Assembly (NCBI GenBank): GCA_004554485.1 | Contig: SFLS01000003.1 | Location: 18,553-82,552, forward strand | Length of the DNA: 64,000 bases | Source: Oscillospiraceae bacterium | GTDB lineage: Bacteria; Bacillota; Clostridia; Oscillospirales; Ruminococcaceae | Reading direction: 5' to 3' | Part shown: one piece after another, positions 49,957-57,832 of the stretch | Numbering within the stretch: the stretch's first letter is position 1 | Layout of the letters: every line of letters begins with the position of its first letter | The notes under the pieces: model-generated | The model's database searches: none | What the model was told of the DNA's origin: nothing | Seen by the model: only the letters and a program-made list of their open reading frames with translations | Program-made: the position numbers and the translations under genes

Positions 49957-51144
49957 ATGAACATTCTGGTGATCAACGCGGGCAGCTCTTCGCTGAAGTA
50001 CCAGCTGATCCGCATGGAAGATGAAACGATCCTCTGCAAGGGGGTCTGCGAACGGATCGGCATCGACGGTAAATACAGCTATAAAACGGCGGATGGCTAC
50101 AAGGTGGAAAAATCGGCGGACCTGTTCACCCACAAGGACGCTTTCGATGTGATTCTGCACGAGATGGTGGGGGGCGAGGGCCGCGTCATTCACAGCGTTG
50201 GGGAGATCGCGGCCGTGGGCCACCGGGTGACCCACGGCGGGGACAAGTTTTCCCACTCGGTCCTGATCGACGAGGCGACCATCGAAGCCATCAACGCAAT
50301 GCGTTCCATCAGCCCGCTGCACAACCCTCCCCAGGCGGCTACCATCCGGGCCTGCCGCAGCGTTTTTGGGGAAAAGCTGCCCATGGTGGCGGTCTTTGAT
50401 ACCGCGTTCCACGCCACGATGCCCCCCAAAGCCTATACCTTTGCCATTCCGTATAAGTACTACGAGCAGTACGGTGTGCGCCGCTACGGCTTCCACGGAA
50501 CCAGCCACCGCTATGTCAGCGGACGGATCGGGGAACTGATGGGCGGCCAGCCGCACCGGCTCATCACCTGCCATCTGGGCAACGGCAGCTCGCTGGCCGC
50601 CATCCGGGATGGCCGGGTCGTGGATACCTCCATGGGCTTTACGCCCCTGGATGGCTTGATGATGGGGACCCGCTGCGGCAGCATCGATCCCTCTATCGTT
50701 TCCTACATCGCTAATCTGGAAAATCTCCACGAAAGCGAGATGTCCCATCTGCTCAACGGGGAATCCGGTCTGCTGGGCGTTTCCGGTGTTTCCAGCGACT
50801 TCCGGGACGTCCTGGAGGCGGCGGAAAACGGCAACAAGCGGGCGCAGCTGGCGGCCGATATGCTGGAGTACCAGATCGTTAAGCTGATCGGCAGCTATGC
50901 GGCGGCGCTGGGCGGCGTGGATGCCATCCTGTTCACCGGCGGTATCGGGGAAAACGCCGTCGACCTGCGGGAACAGGTGATACGGGATCTGGCCTATCTC
51001 GGTGTGACTCCCGACAGCGAGGCCAACCGGAGCCGCGGCGAGGAGGTACGCATCTCCGGACCGGACAGCAAGGTGCAGGTCTGGGTCGTCCCCACCAACG
51101 AAGAGATCATGATCGCGCGCGATACCGCGTCGTTTGTGCAGTAA
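49957..51144 (+). CDS. ackA: acetate kinase
   Basis: 395 residues, full length. Acetokinase signatures VINAGSSSLKYQLI at the start and FDTAFHATMPPKAYTFAIPY, then HGTSHRYVSGRI and GNGSSLAAIRDGRVVDTSMG, FTGGIGENAVDLRE near the end. It makes ATP and acetate from acetyl phosphate, the main energy-yielding step in acetogenic fermentation. No pta gene is adjacent. TTAAGGAGACAAAG precedes the ATG. Confidence 0.98.
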   Translation: MNILVINAGSSSLKYQLIRMEDETILCKGVCERIGIDGKYSYKTADGYKVEKSADLFTHKDAFDVILHEMVGGEGRVIHSVGEIAAVGHRVTHGGDKFSHSVLIDEATIEAINAMRSISPLHNPPQAATIRACRSVFGEKLPMVAVFDTAFHATMPPKAYTFAIPYKYYEQYGVRRYGFHGTSHRYVSGRIGELMGGQPHRLITCHLGNGSSLAAIRDGRVVDTSMGFTPLDGLMMGTRCGSIDPSIVSYIANLENLHESEMSHLLNGESGLLGVSGVSSDFRDVLEAAENGNKRAQLAADMLEYQIVKLIGSYAAALGGVDAILFTGGIGENAVDLREQVIRDLAYLGVTPDSEANRSRGEEVRISGPDSKVQVWVVPTNEEIMIARDTASFVQ

Positions 51145-51160
51145 GCATACTTAGCACAGC

Positions 51161-51193
51161 AGGCGCCGCCGTCCGTTCCGGACGGCGGCGCCT
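51161..51193 (+). terminator. perfect 15-bp hairpin after ackA, TTC loop
   Basis: AGGCGCCGCCGTCCG, loop TTC, CGGACGGCGGCGCCT. There is no U-tract, only a pyrimidine stretch. The triloop is of the same kind as in the cloverleaf elements, and element I begins 31 bases on. Confidence 0.6.
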
Positions 51194-51223
51194 GCCTCCT
51201 TTCCGGCAGTCCGCGCAGGGGGA

Positions 51224-51318
51224 AGGCCCGCCCGCAGGGCAGCCGCCCCCTGATGGGGGGCGGCTGGCGGCTTTCGCCGCCTGCTCCGGCGGAGCCGGAG
51301 CGCCCTGCGGGCGGGCCT
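51224..51318. repeat. cloverleaf element I
   Basis: Closing stem 51224-51240/51302-51318 (17 bp, the longest of the nine). Hairpins 51241-51265 (10 bp, loop TGATG), 51266-51281 (6 bp, loop TTTC), 51283-51301 (8 bp, GGA). The only element whose loops are not all three bases. It lies between ackA and the DUF378 gene. Confidence 0.9.
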
Positions 51319-51334
51319 GCGGTTTTGCGCAGGC

Positions 51335-51550
51335 TCAGTGCCCGTGCTCACCCATCGGCTCTTCCTCCCGGAACAGCAGCGAGATGCACCAGATGCCGGC
51401 CAGCGCAACAAGGGTGTAGATGATGCGCACCAGGATGGTTCCCTGGCCGCCGCAGATCCAGGCGACGGTATCAAAGCGGAAAAGGCCGATGCCGCCCCAG
51501 TTCAGGGCGCCGATGATGACCAGTGCCAAAGAGATCTTATCCATTACCAT
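51335..51550 (-). CDS. DUF378 small membrane protein
   Basis: 71 residues from ATG at 51550 (GAAAGGAGC upstream). The DUF378 pattern KISLALVIIGALNWGGIGLF and VRIIYTLVALAGIWCI makes two membrane helices, ending in a His/Glu-rich tail. Function unknown. Confidence 0.88.
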   Translation of the reverse strand: MVMDKISLALVIIGALNWGGIGLFRFDTVAWICGGQGTILVRIIYTLVALAGIWCISLLFREEEPMGEHGH

Positions 51551-51716
51551 AGCAAGCAGAAGCTCCTTTCTTTTTCGCTCCGGTCAGCCGGAGCGTTCGG
51601 GAATAGTCTGCCCGCATGGCAAAAGGCTTATTCATCGCCCAAAAATCACGCGGAGGAATGGCGTTTGTGCCAAAGCGGTGGTATGATGAAAAAAAGCGAA
51701 AAACGGAGGCGCAGCC

Positions 51717-52520
51717 ATGATCTTCGATACCCATACCCACAGCAAATATTCCGCCGACAGCAGCGCCGAACCGCGGGAAATGCTGCAGGCGGCGCTGCGA
51801 AGCGGTCTGGCAGGGCTGTGCGTCACCGACCATTTCGACTGCGACCGCATCCCCGGATTCTGCACGCTGGAAAACCTGAGGGCAGCCAAACGGACCTTCG
51901 ATCCGCTGCAGCAGCAGTACGCCGGCCGGCTGACGGTGCTGCGCGGGGTAGAGCTGGCGCAGGGCGTGCTGTGCCCCAACGAAGCCGGGGTGGCGCTGGC
52001 GCTTACCGATTACGACTATGTACTGGGCAGCCTGCACGCGGCCCGCTGGCGTCAGGACTATTATTTTATGGATTACCGCCGGCCTCCGCAGCCGCTGCCG
52101 CAGCTGGTGCGGGAATACTTCGAAGCCTGTCTGCAGCTGGCCCGCTGGGACCGGGTGGATGCCATCGCCCACCTGGGCTATCTCAGGCGCTATGCCGCCC
52201 GCGACGGCGTATCGCTGGATTACACCCCCTGTCGGGAACTCATCGATCAGATCCTCCGAACCCTCATCGAAACCGGCAAGGCGCTGGAGCTGAACACCTC
52301 CGGCTTCCGCTACGGCCTGCCGGAGTGGATCCCCGATATCGGGGTCTGGCGGCGCTACCGCGCCCTGGGCGGGGAGCTGGTCACCATCGGCAGCGACGCG
52401 CACCGCCCCTGCGATATCGGTGCGGGCCACCGGGAGGCGCAGGCCCTGCTGCGGGAGCTGGGCTTTCGGTGGTTCTGCTACTACCGCGCCCGCCGGCCGG
52501 TTATGGCGCCGCTGGAGTGA
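51717..52520 (+). CDS. PHP domain phosphoesterase (histidinol-phosphatase HisJ-like)
   Basis: 267 residues. The PHP metal-binding motifs are visible: FDTHTHSKYSAD, CVTDHFDC, LRGVELAQG, LGSLHAAR, AIAHLGYLRRYAA, and the C-terminal GSDAHRP. The overall layout matches the HisK/HisJ family, though no histidine biosynthesis gene is nearby, so another phosphate ester may be the substrate. ACGGAGGCGCAGCC precedes the ATG. Confidence 0.88.
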   Translation: MIFDTHTHSKYSADSSAEPREMLQAALRSGLAGLCVTDHFDCDRIPGFCTLENLRAAKRTFDPLQQQYAGRLTVLRGVELAQGVLCPNEAGVALALTDYDYVLGSLHAARWRQDYYFMDYRRPPQPLPQLVREYFEACLQLARWDRVDAIAHLGYLRRYAARDGVSLDYTPCRELIDQILRTLIETGKALELNTSGFRYGLPEWIPDIGVWRRYRALGGELVTIGSDAHRPCDIGAGHREAQALLRELGFRWFCYYRARRPVMAPLE

Positions 52521-52578
52521 CCCGCTCCCCGGCACGGCGCCGACCCGCGGAAAAACCCGCCGTACAAAGGAAAAAGGC

Positions 52579-52608
52579 TTGACTTTGGGATTGCATCTAT
52601 GCTATGAT
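52579..52608 (+). promoter_or_regulatory. sigma-A promoter of the rpmG-secE-nusG-rplKA operon
   Basis: TTGACT (52579-52584), 18 bases, TATGAT (52603-52608), about 150 bases before rpmG. Confidence 0.75.
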
Positions 52609-52756
52609 GTCATTACCTCTCGGAGAAGGGCCTTTTTTTCGTGCGTGTTTTTGGCCGTTTGGCCGTTGCTTTTTCCACACGGAAAAACCGCTGTTCCTTC
52701 TCGCCACAAAGAGGGAGGCAAAAGAAATCCGAAGTCAAATAGGAGGTGCCGACTAA

Positions 52757-52906
52757 ATGAGAGTCAAGATCACTCTGGCTTGTACCGAATGCAAGCAGCG
52801 CAATTACAACACCATGAAAAACAAAAAGAACGATCCCGACAGACTGGAAATGAACAAGTATTGCCGCTTCTGCCGCAAGCACACCGTTCATAAGGAAACC
52901 AAATAA
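52757..52906 (+). CDS. rpmG: 50S ribosomal protein L33
   Basis: 49 residues from ATG at 52757 with TAGGAGGTGCC upstream. MRVKITLACTECKQRNYNTM with the zinc-ribbon CTEC...CRFC pairs and the KHTVHKETK end are typical of the Cys+ form of L33. First gene of the operon with secE and nusG, the standard order in Firmicutes. Confidence 0.97.
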   Translation: MRVKITLACTECKQRNYNTMKNKKNDPDRLEMNKYCRFCRKHTVHKETK

Positions 52907-52921
52907 GGAGGAGTGCAACAG

Positions 52922-53137
52922 ATGGCTGAATCTACCAAAAAGCCCAATATCTTTCAGCGTTGGGCACGCTCCTTCAAGGATATGCGCGGCGAGATGAAAA
53001 AGGTCGTTTGGCCCACCAAAAAGCAGGTGTGGAACAACACCCTTATCGTACTGGCAGTTGTCCTGATCGCCGGTATCGTTATCTGTGGGCTGGATATGCT
53101 GTTCTCGCTGGTCATCAAGCTGCTGCTCAAGGCCTGA
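52922..53137 (+). CDS. secE: preprotein translocase subunit SecE
   Basis: 71 residues. A cytoplasmic amphipathic helix with EMKKVVWPTKKQVWNNTLIV, the SecE hallmark, then one membrane helix (about 40-65). It clamps the SecY channel. The start follows AAGGAGGAGTGCAACAG, 15 bases after rpmG. Confidence 0.96.
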   Translation: MAESTKKPNIFQRWARSFKDMRGEMKKVVWPTKKQVWNNTLIVLAVVLIAGIVICGLDMLFSLVIKLLLKA

Positions 53138-53193
53138 TCCGCCTTTGGCAGGCAAAGGACCCCTGAACAAAAAACCAAACGGGAGGGAACAGA

Positions 53194-53718
53194 ATGGCTG
53201 AAGAAGCAAAGTGGTATGTGGTGCATACCTATTCCGGGTATGAAAACAAGGTAGCCGACAGCATCGTCAACGCGGTGGAAAACCGTCAGCTGCATCACCT
53301 CATCACCGATGTCAATATCCCGACCGAAATGGTGGTCGAGATCAAGGAAGACGGCCAGAAGGTGGAAAAGGAGCAAAAGCTCTTCCCCAGCTACGTTTTT
53401 GTCAAGATGGTCATGACCGATGACAGCTGGTACGTCGTCCGCAACATCCGCGGAGTTACGGGCTTTGTGGGCCCCGGCTCCAAACCGGTCCCCCTCACCG
53501 AACAGGAAATCGAGCGTTTCCGGGTGGAGAACCGTCAGATCGAGACCAATTATGCCGTCGGCGACAGCGTCGAGGTCACCGGCGGATATCTGGAAGGCTT
53601 TGTGGGCGTCGTGGATGCCATCGATACCGAAAAACAGCTTACCCGCGTCACCGTTTCGATGATGGGCAAGGATGTTACCGTAGAGCTGGCCCTGAACGAA
53701 GTAAAGCCCCTGGAATAA
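53194..53718 (+). CDS. nusG: transcription termination/antitermination protein NusG
   Basis: 174 residues. The NGN domain starts AKWYVVHTYSGYENKVADSI and includes KLFPSYVFVKMVMTDDSWYV; the KOW domain near the C terminus reads VGDSVEVTGGYLEGFVGVVD. It binds RNA polymerase and links transcription to translation. AACGGGAGGGAACAG precedes the ATG. Confidence 0.97.
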   Translation: MAEEAKWYVVHTYSGYENKVADSIVNAVENRQLHHLITDVNIPTEMVVEIKEDGQKVEKEQKLFPSYVFVKMVMTDDSWYVVRNIRGVTGFVGPGSKPVPLTEQEIERFRVENRQIETNYAVGDSVEVTGGYLEGFVGVVDAIDTEKQLTRVTVSMMGKDVTVELALNEVKPLE

Positions 53719-53871
53719 TAAAAGCAAAACAAAACCGTAAGTCCGTACGAAACGGGCAAATAGGCTCCGCCCCCAAAATGAGCCGGGAGCGCAGCCTGTG
53801 GGAGGAACCGTCCGCCAAAAACAAAATGGGACGGCCCGCTATCATTACCACGTATTTGGAGGTGCAGAAAC

Positions 53872-54297
53872 ATGGCTCAGAAAGTAGTTGGCTATATCAA
53901 GCTGCAGATCCCTGCCGGCAAGGCAACCCCCGCGCCCCCCGTTGGTCCCGCACTGGGTCAGCACGGCGTCAACATTATGGCTTTCACCAAGGAATTCAAT
54001 GAGCGCACCAAGAACGATGTCGGCCTCATTATCCCTGTTGTGATCACCGTATACGCAGACCGTACTTTTAGCTTTATTACCAAGACTCCCCCTGCGGCAG
54101 TCCTCATCAAAAAGGCGATCAATCTGGAGTCCGGCTCCGGCGTTCCCAACAAGACCAAGGTTGGCAAGATCACCCGCGAGCAGCTGCAGAAGATCGCCGA
54201 ACTGAAAATGCCCGACCTGAACGCTGCCAACATCGATACCGCCATCAGCATGATCGCCGGTACCGCGCGCAGCATGGGCGTAGAAGTCGAGGACTGA
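53872..54297 (+). CDS. rplK: 50S ribosomal protein L11
   Basis: 141 residues. VGYIKLQIPAGKATPAPPVG, ALGQHGVNIMAFTKEFN and GTARSMGVEVE are L11 signatures. L11 builds the GTPase centre with 23S rRNA. TATTTGGAGGTGCAG precedes the ATG. Confidence 0.98.
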   Translation: MAQKVVGYIKLQIPAGKATPAPPVGPALGQHGVNIMAFTKEFNERTKNDVGLIIPVVITVYADRTFSFITKTPPAAVLIKKAINLESGSGVPNKTKVGKITREQLQKIAELKMPDLNAANIDTAISMIAGTARSMGVEVED

Positions 54298-54369
54298 TCG
54301 AACAGCTTTCTTGCAAAGTGGGAGGAACCATTCCGCTAAATACCACATTATAGGAGGATAATATAAGCT

Positions 54370-55083
54370 ATGAAGCATGGTAAGAAATATACAGAAAGCA
54401 GAAAGCTGGTAGACAGCACCAAGCTGTACGAGCCGGCTGAGGCTCTGGACCTTTGCACCAAGACCGGCAAGGCCAAATTTGATGAGACCGTCGAGATCCA
54501 CGTCCGTCTGGGCGTAGACAGCCGTCACGCCGACCAGCAGGTCCGCGGCGCCGTGGTACTGCCCAACGGTACCGGCAAGAGCGTCCGTGTGCTGTGCTTT
54601 GCCCGCGGCGACGCCGCCGAAGCGGCCAAGGCTGCCGGCGCCGAGTTTGTAGGCGCCGAGGATATGATGGAGAAGATCCAGAAAGAAAACTGGATGGACT
54701 TTGATGTTGTAATCGCGACCCCCGACATGATGGGTATCGTCGGTCGTTTGGGTAAGGTGCTGGGTCCCCGCGGCCTGATGCCCAACCCCAAGGCCGGTAC
54801 CGTTACCCCCGATGCCGGACGCGCCGTTACCGAAGCCAAGGCCGGTAAGATCGAGTACCGCCTGGATAAGACCAACATCATCCACTGCCCCATCGGCAAG
54901 GTTTCCTTCGGTGCGCAGAAGCTGCAGGAAAACTTTGATACCCTGATGGACGCGATTGTAAAGGCCAAGCCCGCCGCGGCCAAGGGTCAGTACGTCCGTT
55001 CCTGCGTGGTCGCCACCACCATGGGCCCCGGCGTCAAGATCAACCCGGCCCGCTTTGTTGCCGTTACCACTGCAGAAAACTGA
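54370..55083 (+). CDS. rplA: 50S ribosomal protein L1
   Basis: 237 residues. MKHGKKYTESRKLVD start, KFDETVEIHVRLGVDSRHAD, LGPRGLMPNPKAGTVT and a C-terminal FDTLMDAIVKAKPAAAKG are L1 features. It forms the L1 stalk. The gene is followed by a terminator and a broken mscL; rplJ and rplL, its usual neighbours, are absent here. Confidence 0.98.
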   Translation: MKHGKKYTESRKLVDSTKLYEPAEALDLCTKTGKAKFDETVEIHVRLGVDSRHADQQVRGAVVLPNGTGKSVRVLCFARGDAAEAAKAAGAEFVGAEDMMEKIQKENWMDFDVVIATPDMMGIVGRLGKVLGPRGLMPNPKAGTVTPDAGRAVTEAKAGKIEYRLDKTNIIHCPIGKVSFGAQKLQENFDTLMDAIVKAKPAAAKGQYVRSCVVATTMGPGVKINPARFVAVTTAEN

Positions 55084-55099
55084 TAAAAACCCCATTGAT

Positions 55100-55129
55100 A
55101 AGGCGGACTCCTGCGGGTCCGCCTTATTT
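55100..55129 (+). terminator. terminator after rplA
   Basis: AAGGCGGAC/GTCCGCCTT stem with an 8-base loop, then ATTTTC. Confidence 0.85.
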
Positions 55130-55155
55130 TCACGGCAGGGGGAAAGGAGCAGACC

Positions 55156-55501
55156 ATGAAAAAGATCGTCAAGGAATTTAAGGAATTCATCTCCCGCGGC
55201 AACGTGATGGATATGGCCGTCGGCGTTATTGTAGGCGGCGCGTTCGGCAAGATCACCTCCTCGCTGGTCAACGATGTCTTTATGCCCCTGCTGGGCTGGG
55301 TCGTCGGGGATATCGACCTGACCGCGCTGCATCGATTTCCTGCTCATCGCGCTGGTCGTCTTTTTGTTTGTCAAGGCGGTCAACACCGCCCGCGCCAAGC
55401 TGGAAAAGCCGGAGGAGCCCGCGGCTCCCGCCGCCCCGCCGGAGCCCTCCAACGAGGAAAAGCTGTTGGCGGAAATCCGCGACCTGCTCAAAAAGCAATA
55501 A
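55156..55501 (+). pseudogene. mscL: large-conductance mechanosensitive channel with internal deletion and frameshift
   Basis: From ATG 55156 (GGAAAGGAGCAG upstream) the frame gives MKKIVKEFKEFISRGNVMDM, GVIVGGAFGKITSSLVNDVF and MPLLGWVVGDIDLTALH, the first transmembrane helix of MscL. It then shifts frame at 55331-55335 (TGCAT), and the other frame continues IDFLLIALVVFLFVKAVN (second helix) to a normal tail EEKLLAEIRDLLKKQ and stop at 55499-55501. About 30-40 residues of the outer loop are missing. Length is 346 bases, not a multiple of three. The channel is not made as an intact protein unless the assembly is wrong. Confidence 0.88.
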
Positions 55502-55511
55502 ACCCTTTCAG

Positions 55512-55534
55512 GCGCCCGCCAAGGGCGCTTTTTT
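55512..55534 (+). terminator. terminator after mscL pseudogene
   Basis: GCGCCC/GGGCGC stem, 5-base loop, then TTTTTT. Confidence 0.85.
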
Positions 55535-55635
55535 ATGCGCCACACAAAATTTCTTTTTGGATGCAACAAAATCCAACGCAGCCGGCACTGATAGGGCAGC
55601 GGACAAAACGGAGACATCAAAAGGAGGAACCCCCT

Positions 55636-56643
55636 ATGAGAAAAAGAATCATCGCCGCCGCAGCCATTCTCGTGGCCGTGGCAGTGGCGCTGGCCGGCTG
55701 CGGGGCCGCCGTCAATCAGGACACGGCCGCCGCCGAGGAAAGCTACTTTTACGGCGTCAACGACTGGTCCGGCAAGAGCAGTACCGCAGGCTACGATATG
55801 CAGGAGGGGTATGCGGCCGAATCTCCGGCGGAACCGGAGCCGGGGACGTCCGTTGCCGCCGACCGCAAGCTGATCCAGACGGCATGGCTGGAGCTGGAAA
55901 GCCGGGAGTACGCCAAGGCCCTGGCGGCGCTGGAGCAGATGGCAGCGGACTGCGGCGGGTATATCGAAAGCCGCAGCGAGCAGGGCAGCAGCCTTTATAA
56001 CAGCCGCTACAACGCGCGGTATGCCGAACTCACGGCGCGCATCCCCGCCGACCGGCTGGAGGAGGCACTGACGGCCGCCGGAGGGCTGTGCAACGTGGTC
56101 AGCCGCAGCACCGATGTGGCGGATGTGACCGAAAGCTACACCGATACCGAAGCCCGCCTGGAGACGCTGCGCCTGCAGGAGCAGCGTCTGCTGGAGATCC
56201 TCTCCAAGGCCGATAAACTCAGCGACGTGCTGGAGCTGGAAAGCCGCCTGTCGGAGGTGCGGTATCAGATCGAAAGCTACGAAGCCAGCCTGCGCAGCAT
56301 GGACAGCCGCATCAGCTACTCCACGCTGCATATCACTCTGCAGGAGGTCGTGGAATACAGCATCGTCAACGACCCGCCCCAGACGCTGGGCCAGCGCCTG
56401 TCGGATGGCTTTGCGGCATCGATGAAGATGGTGAAAAACGGGGCGGAAAATCTGCTGGTCTGGCTGGTCACCTTCCTGCCGGTCATCCTGCTGTGGGCGG
56501 TGGTGCTGGCGGCGGTCATCTGGCTGGCGGTACGGCTGCTGCGCCGCCTGAAGCAGAACGGCAAGCTGCCCCGCCGCAAAAAGGGACAGAAAAAACAGGA
56601 GAAGGAAGATAAGCCTGTTTCTCAGGAGGAGCCCAAGGCATGA
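55636..56643 (+). CDS. DUF4349 lipoprotein
   Basis: 335 residues from ATG at 55636 (AAGGAGGAACC upstream). Signal with lipobox VALAGCG near residue 20. The mature domain matches DUF4349: DRKLIQTAWLELESREYAK, GGYIESRSEQGSSLYNSRY, an internal coiled coil (TEARLETLRLQEQRLLEIL), SRISYSTLHITLQE, then a membrane helix near the C terminus (about 272-298) and a basic tail. Function unknown. Overlaps the next lipoprotein gene (ATGA), so both are translated together. Confidence 0.85.
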   Translation: MRKRIIAAAAILVAVAVALAGCGAAVNQDTAAAEESYFYGVNDWSGKSSTAGYDMQEGYAAESPAEPEPGTSVAADRKLIQTAWLELESREYAKALAALEQMAADCGGYIESRSEQGSSLYNSRYNARYAELTARIPADRLEEALTAAGGLCNVVSRSTDVADVTESYTDTEARLETLRLQEQRLLEILSKADKLSDVLELESRLSEVRYQIESYEASLRSMDSRISYSTLHITLQEVVEYSIVNDPPQTLGQRLSDGFAASMKMVKNGAENLLVWLVTFLPVILLWAVVLAAVIWLAVRLLRRLKQNGKLPRRKKGQKKQEKEDKPVSQEEPKA

Positions 56644-57287
56644 AAAAAGCGTGGTGTTTGCTGATGCTCCTGCTGATGCTGGCCGGCTGCGGCGAAGCGC
56701 CGGTGCCGGCCCCGGGCAGTGACGGCCCCAGCCGTCCGCAGCCCATCCCGCCGCGTACCGATGCCGTGACCCGCGCGGTAATGGTCGACGGGGAGCTTTA
56801 CTACGATACGGGGGAGGTCATCACCGTGGGGCGCTGCGGCGTGATGGATGGCCGGATCACCTCCACGGTGGAGCAGAACGAGCTGCCGGCGCAGGACGGC
56901 CAGTCCAACTTCGGCATCGGCTGGGAGTACCAGTGGGTCGGGCCGTATAATTTCGATATCCCCATGGAGGACGGCTGGCGCCGCTTCCAGCGGGAGATCC
57001 CTGCCTGCGACTTTGCAGAGGAGCAGGCGGCGGTCGATGCGGCCGCGCCGGGGGTCGGAACAGGGAATTTTGTCTGCGGCGGGGAAGAGAAAGCCCCCAC
57101 TGCGCAGGATGCCATCCAACTGGCCCGGCAGGAGTGCGCGCAGGAATACGATGCCGTCGAGGTCGCCTTTGACGCACAGGAGCAGTTGTGGCGGGTGTAT
57201 TTCTCCCGGGACGGGTCGGCCGGCGGCGACGCGGCGGTGTGGCTCTCCGCAGACGGTGTCACCCGGCTTGTGGTCTGCGGGGAATGA
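56640..57287 (+). CDS. secreted lipoprotein (hypothetical)
   Basis: 215 residues. Lipobox LMLAGCGEA near residue 17. The mature region is Asp/Glu/Pro-rich with no recognisable family; it contains a GIGWEYQWVGPYNFD stretch and a final AWLSADGVTRLV-like beta segment (VWLSADGVTRLVVCGE). It shares an operon with the DUF4349 lipoprotein through a 4-base overlap. Function unknown. Confidence 0.75.
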   Translation: MKKAWCLLMLLLMLAGCGEAPVPAPGSDGPSRPQPIPPRTDAVTRAVMVDGELYYDTGEVITVGRCGVMDGRITSTVEQNELPAQDGQSNFGIGWEYQWVGPYNFDIPMEDGWRRFQREIPACDFAEEQAAVDAAAPGVGTGNFVCGGEEKAPTAQDAIQLARQECAQEYDAVEVAFDAQEQLWRVYFSRDGSAGGDAAVWLSADGVTRLVVCGE

Positions 57288-57296
57288 CAGGCAAAT

Positions 57297-57337
57297 CAAA
57301 AAGCGGCTTTGGCCCATGGGCCGGGGCCGCTTCTTTG
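57297..57337 (+). terminator. terminator of the lipoprotein operon
   Basis: AAGCGGC/GCCGCTT stem with GGCCCATGGGCC inside, then CTTTG. Confidence 0.7.
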
Positions 57338-57391
57338 ATCGGAAAGCCCGGGTGAAAACTGCATTCATCACAAGGACAAAAAAGAGAGAAT

Positions 57392-57439
57392 AAAAAGCCG
57401 GGCGCTCCGCTTGACAGGGATCAGGCGGAAGGCCCGGCT
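57392..57439 (-). terminator. terminator of the minus-strand signalling operon
   Basis: AGCCGGGC/GCCCGGCT outer stem with CCGC/GCGG inside. The minus strand ends in TTTTT. Confidence 0.75.
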
Positions 57440-57465
57440 ATTTTCGTATCCGGCTCGGTCATAAA

Positions 57466-57813
57466 CTATGGCTGGCGTTTGTACCGGTCCTCATGCCGGC
57501 TCATATCCACCACATGGCGGATCAGCAGCACCAGCCAGATGCCCCACGCCAGCGCCGAACCGATCCCGGGGAAGAAGCAATCTACCGCGCTGCCCACGAT
57601 AAAGCACAGCGACCACAGCACCATGCGCCGGCCGAAGTCGGCGCACAGCCGTCCGGTATCATACTGCCGCTGTTCGGCCTCGCTTTTGCTGTTAAAACCG
57701 GCAATGTATCGTGCTGCGCGTCCGTCGGACCGCCAAAAGCCGTATCCGGTCAGCACAAAAATCGCGGCCATCAGGGCGTCAAAGGGGATCAGAAAATCTT
57801 TCAGCGACTCCAT
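57466..57813 (-). CDS. DUF3784 membrane protein
   Basis: 115 residues with three hydrophobic segments (about 6-25, 62-80, 84-102) and a conserved middle FNSKSEAEQRQYDTGRLCADFGRRM (written here in two parts: FNSKSEAEQRQY and DTGRLCADFGRRM), the DUF3784 pattern. GCAAAGGAGGCATCCC precedes the ATG. Probably last gene of the hydrogenase-linked run or a separate unit; its role is unknown. Confidence 0.85.
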   Translation of the reverse strand: MESLKDFLIPFDALMAAIFVLTGYGFWRSDGRAARYIAGFNSKSEAEQRQYDTGRLCADFGRRMVLWSLCFIVGSAVDCFFPGIGSALAWGIWLVLLIRHVVDMSRHEDRYKRQP

Positions 57814-57832
57814 CGAGGGATGCCTCCTTTGC

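Noticed and set aside
9395..51318. Cloverleaf elements as tRNA-like or rho-independent terminators
   Set aside because: They have no tRNA identity bases, no CCA, and no T run after the closing stem on either strand; several lie between cotranscribed genes.
55156..56643. A 495-codon open frame starting with MscL residues and ending in the DUF4349 lipoprotein
   Set aside because: It arises because the frameshifted mscL happens to read on into the next gene's frame. The lipoprotein has its own start, ribosome binding site and signal peptide at 55636, and a terminator lies between.
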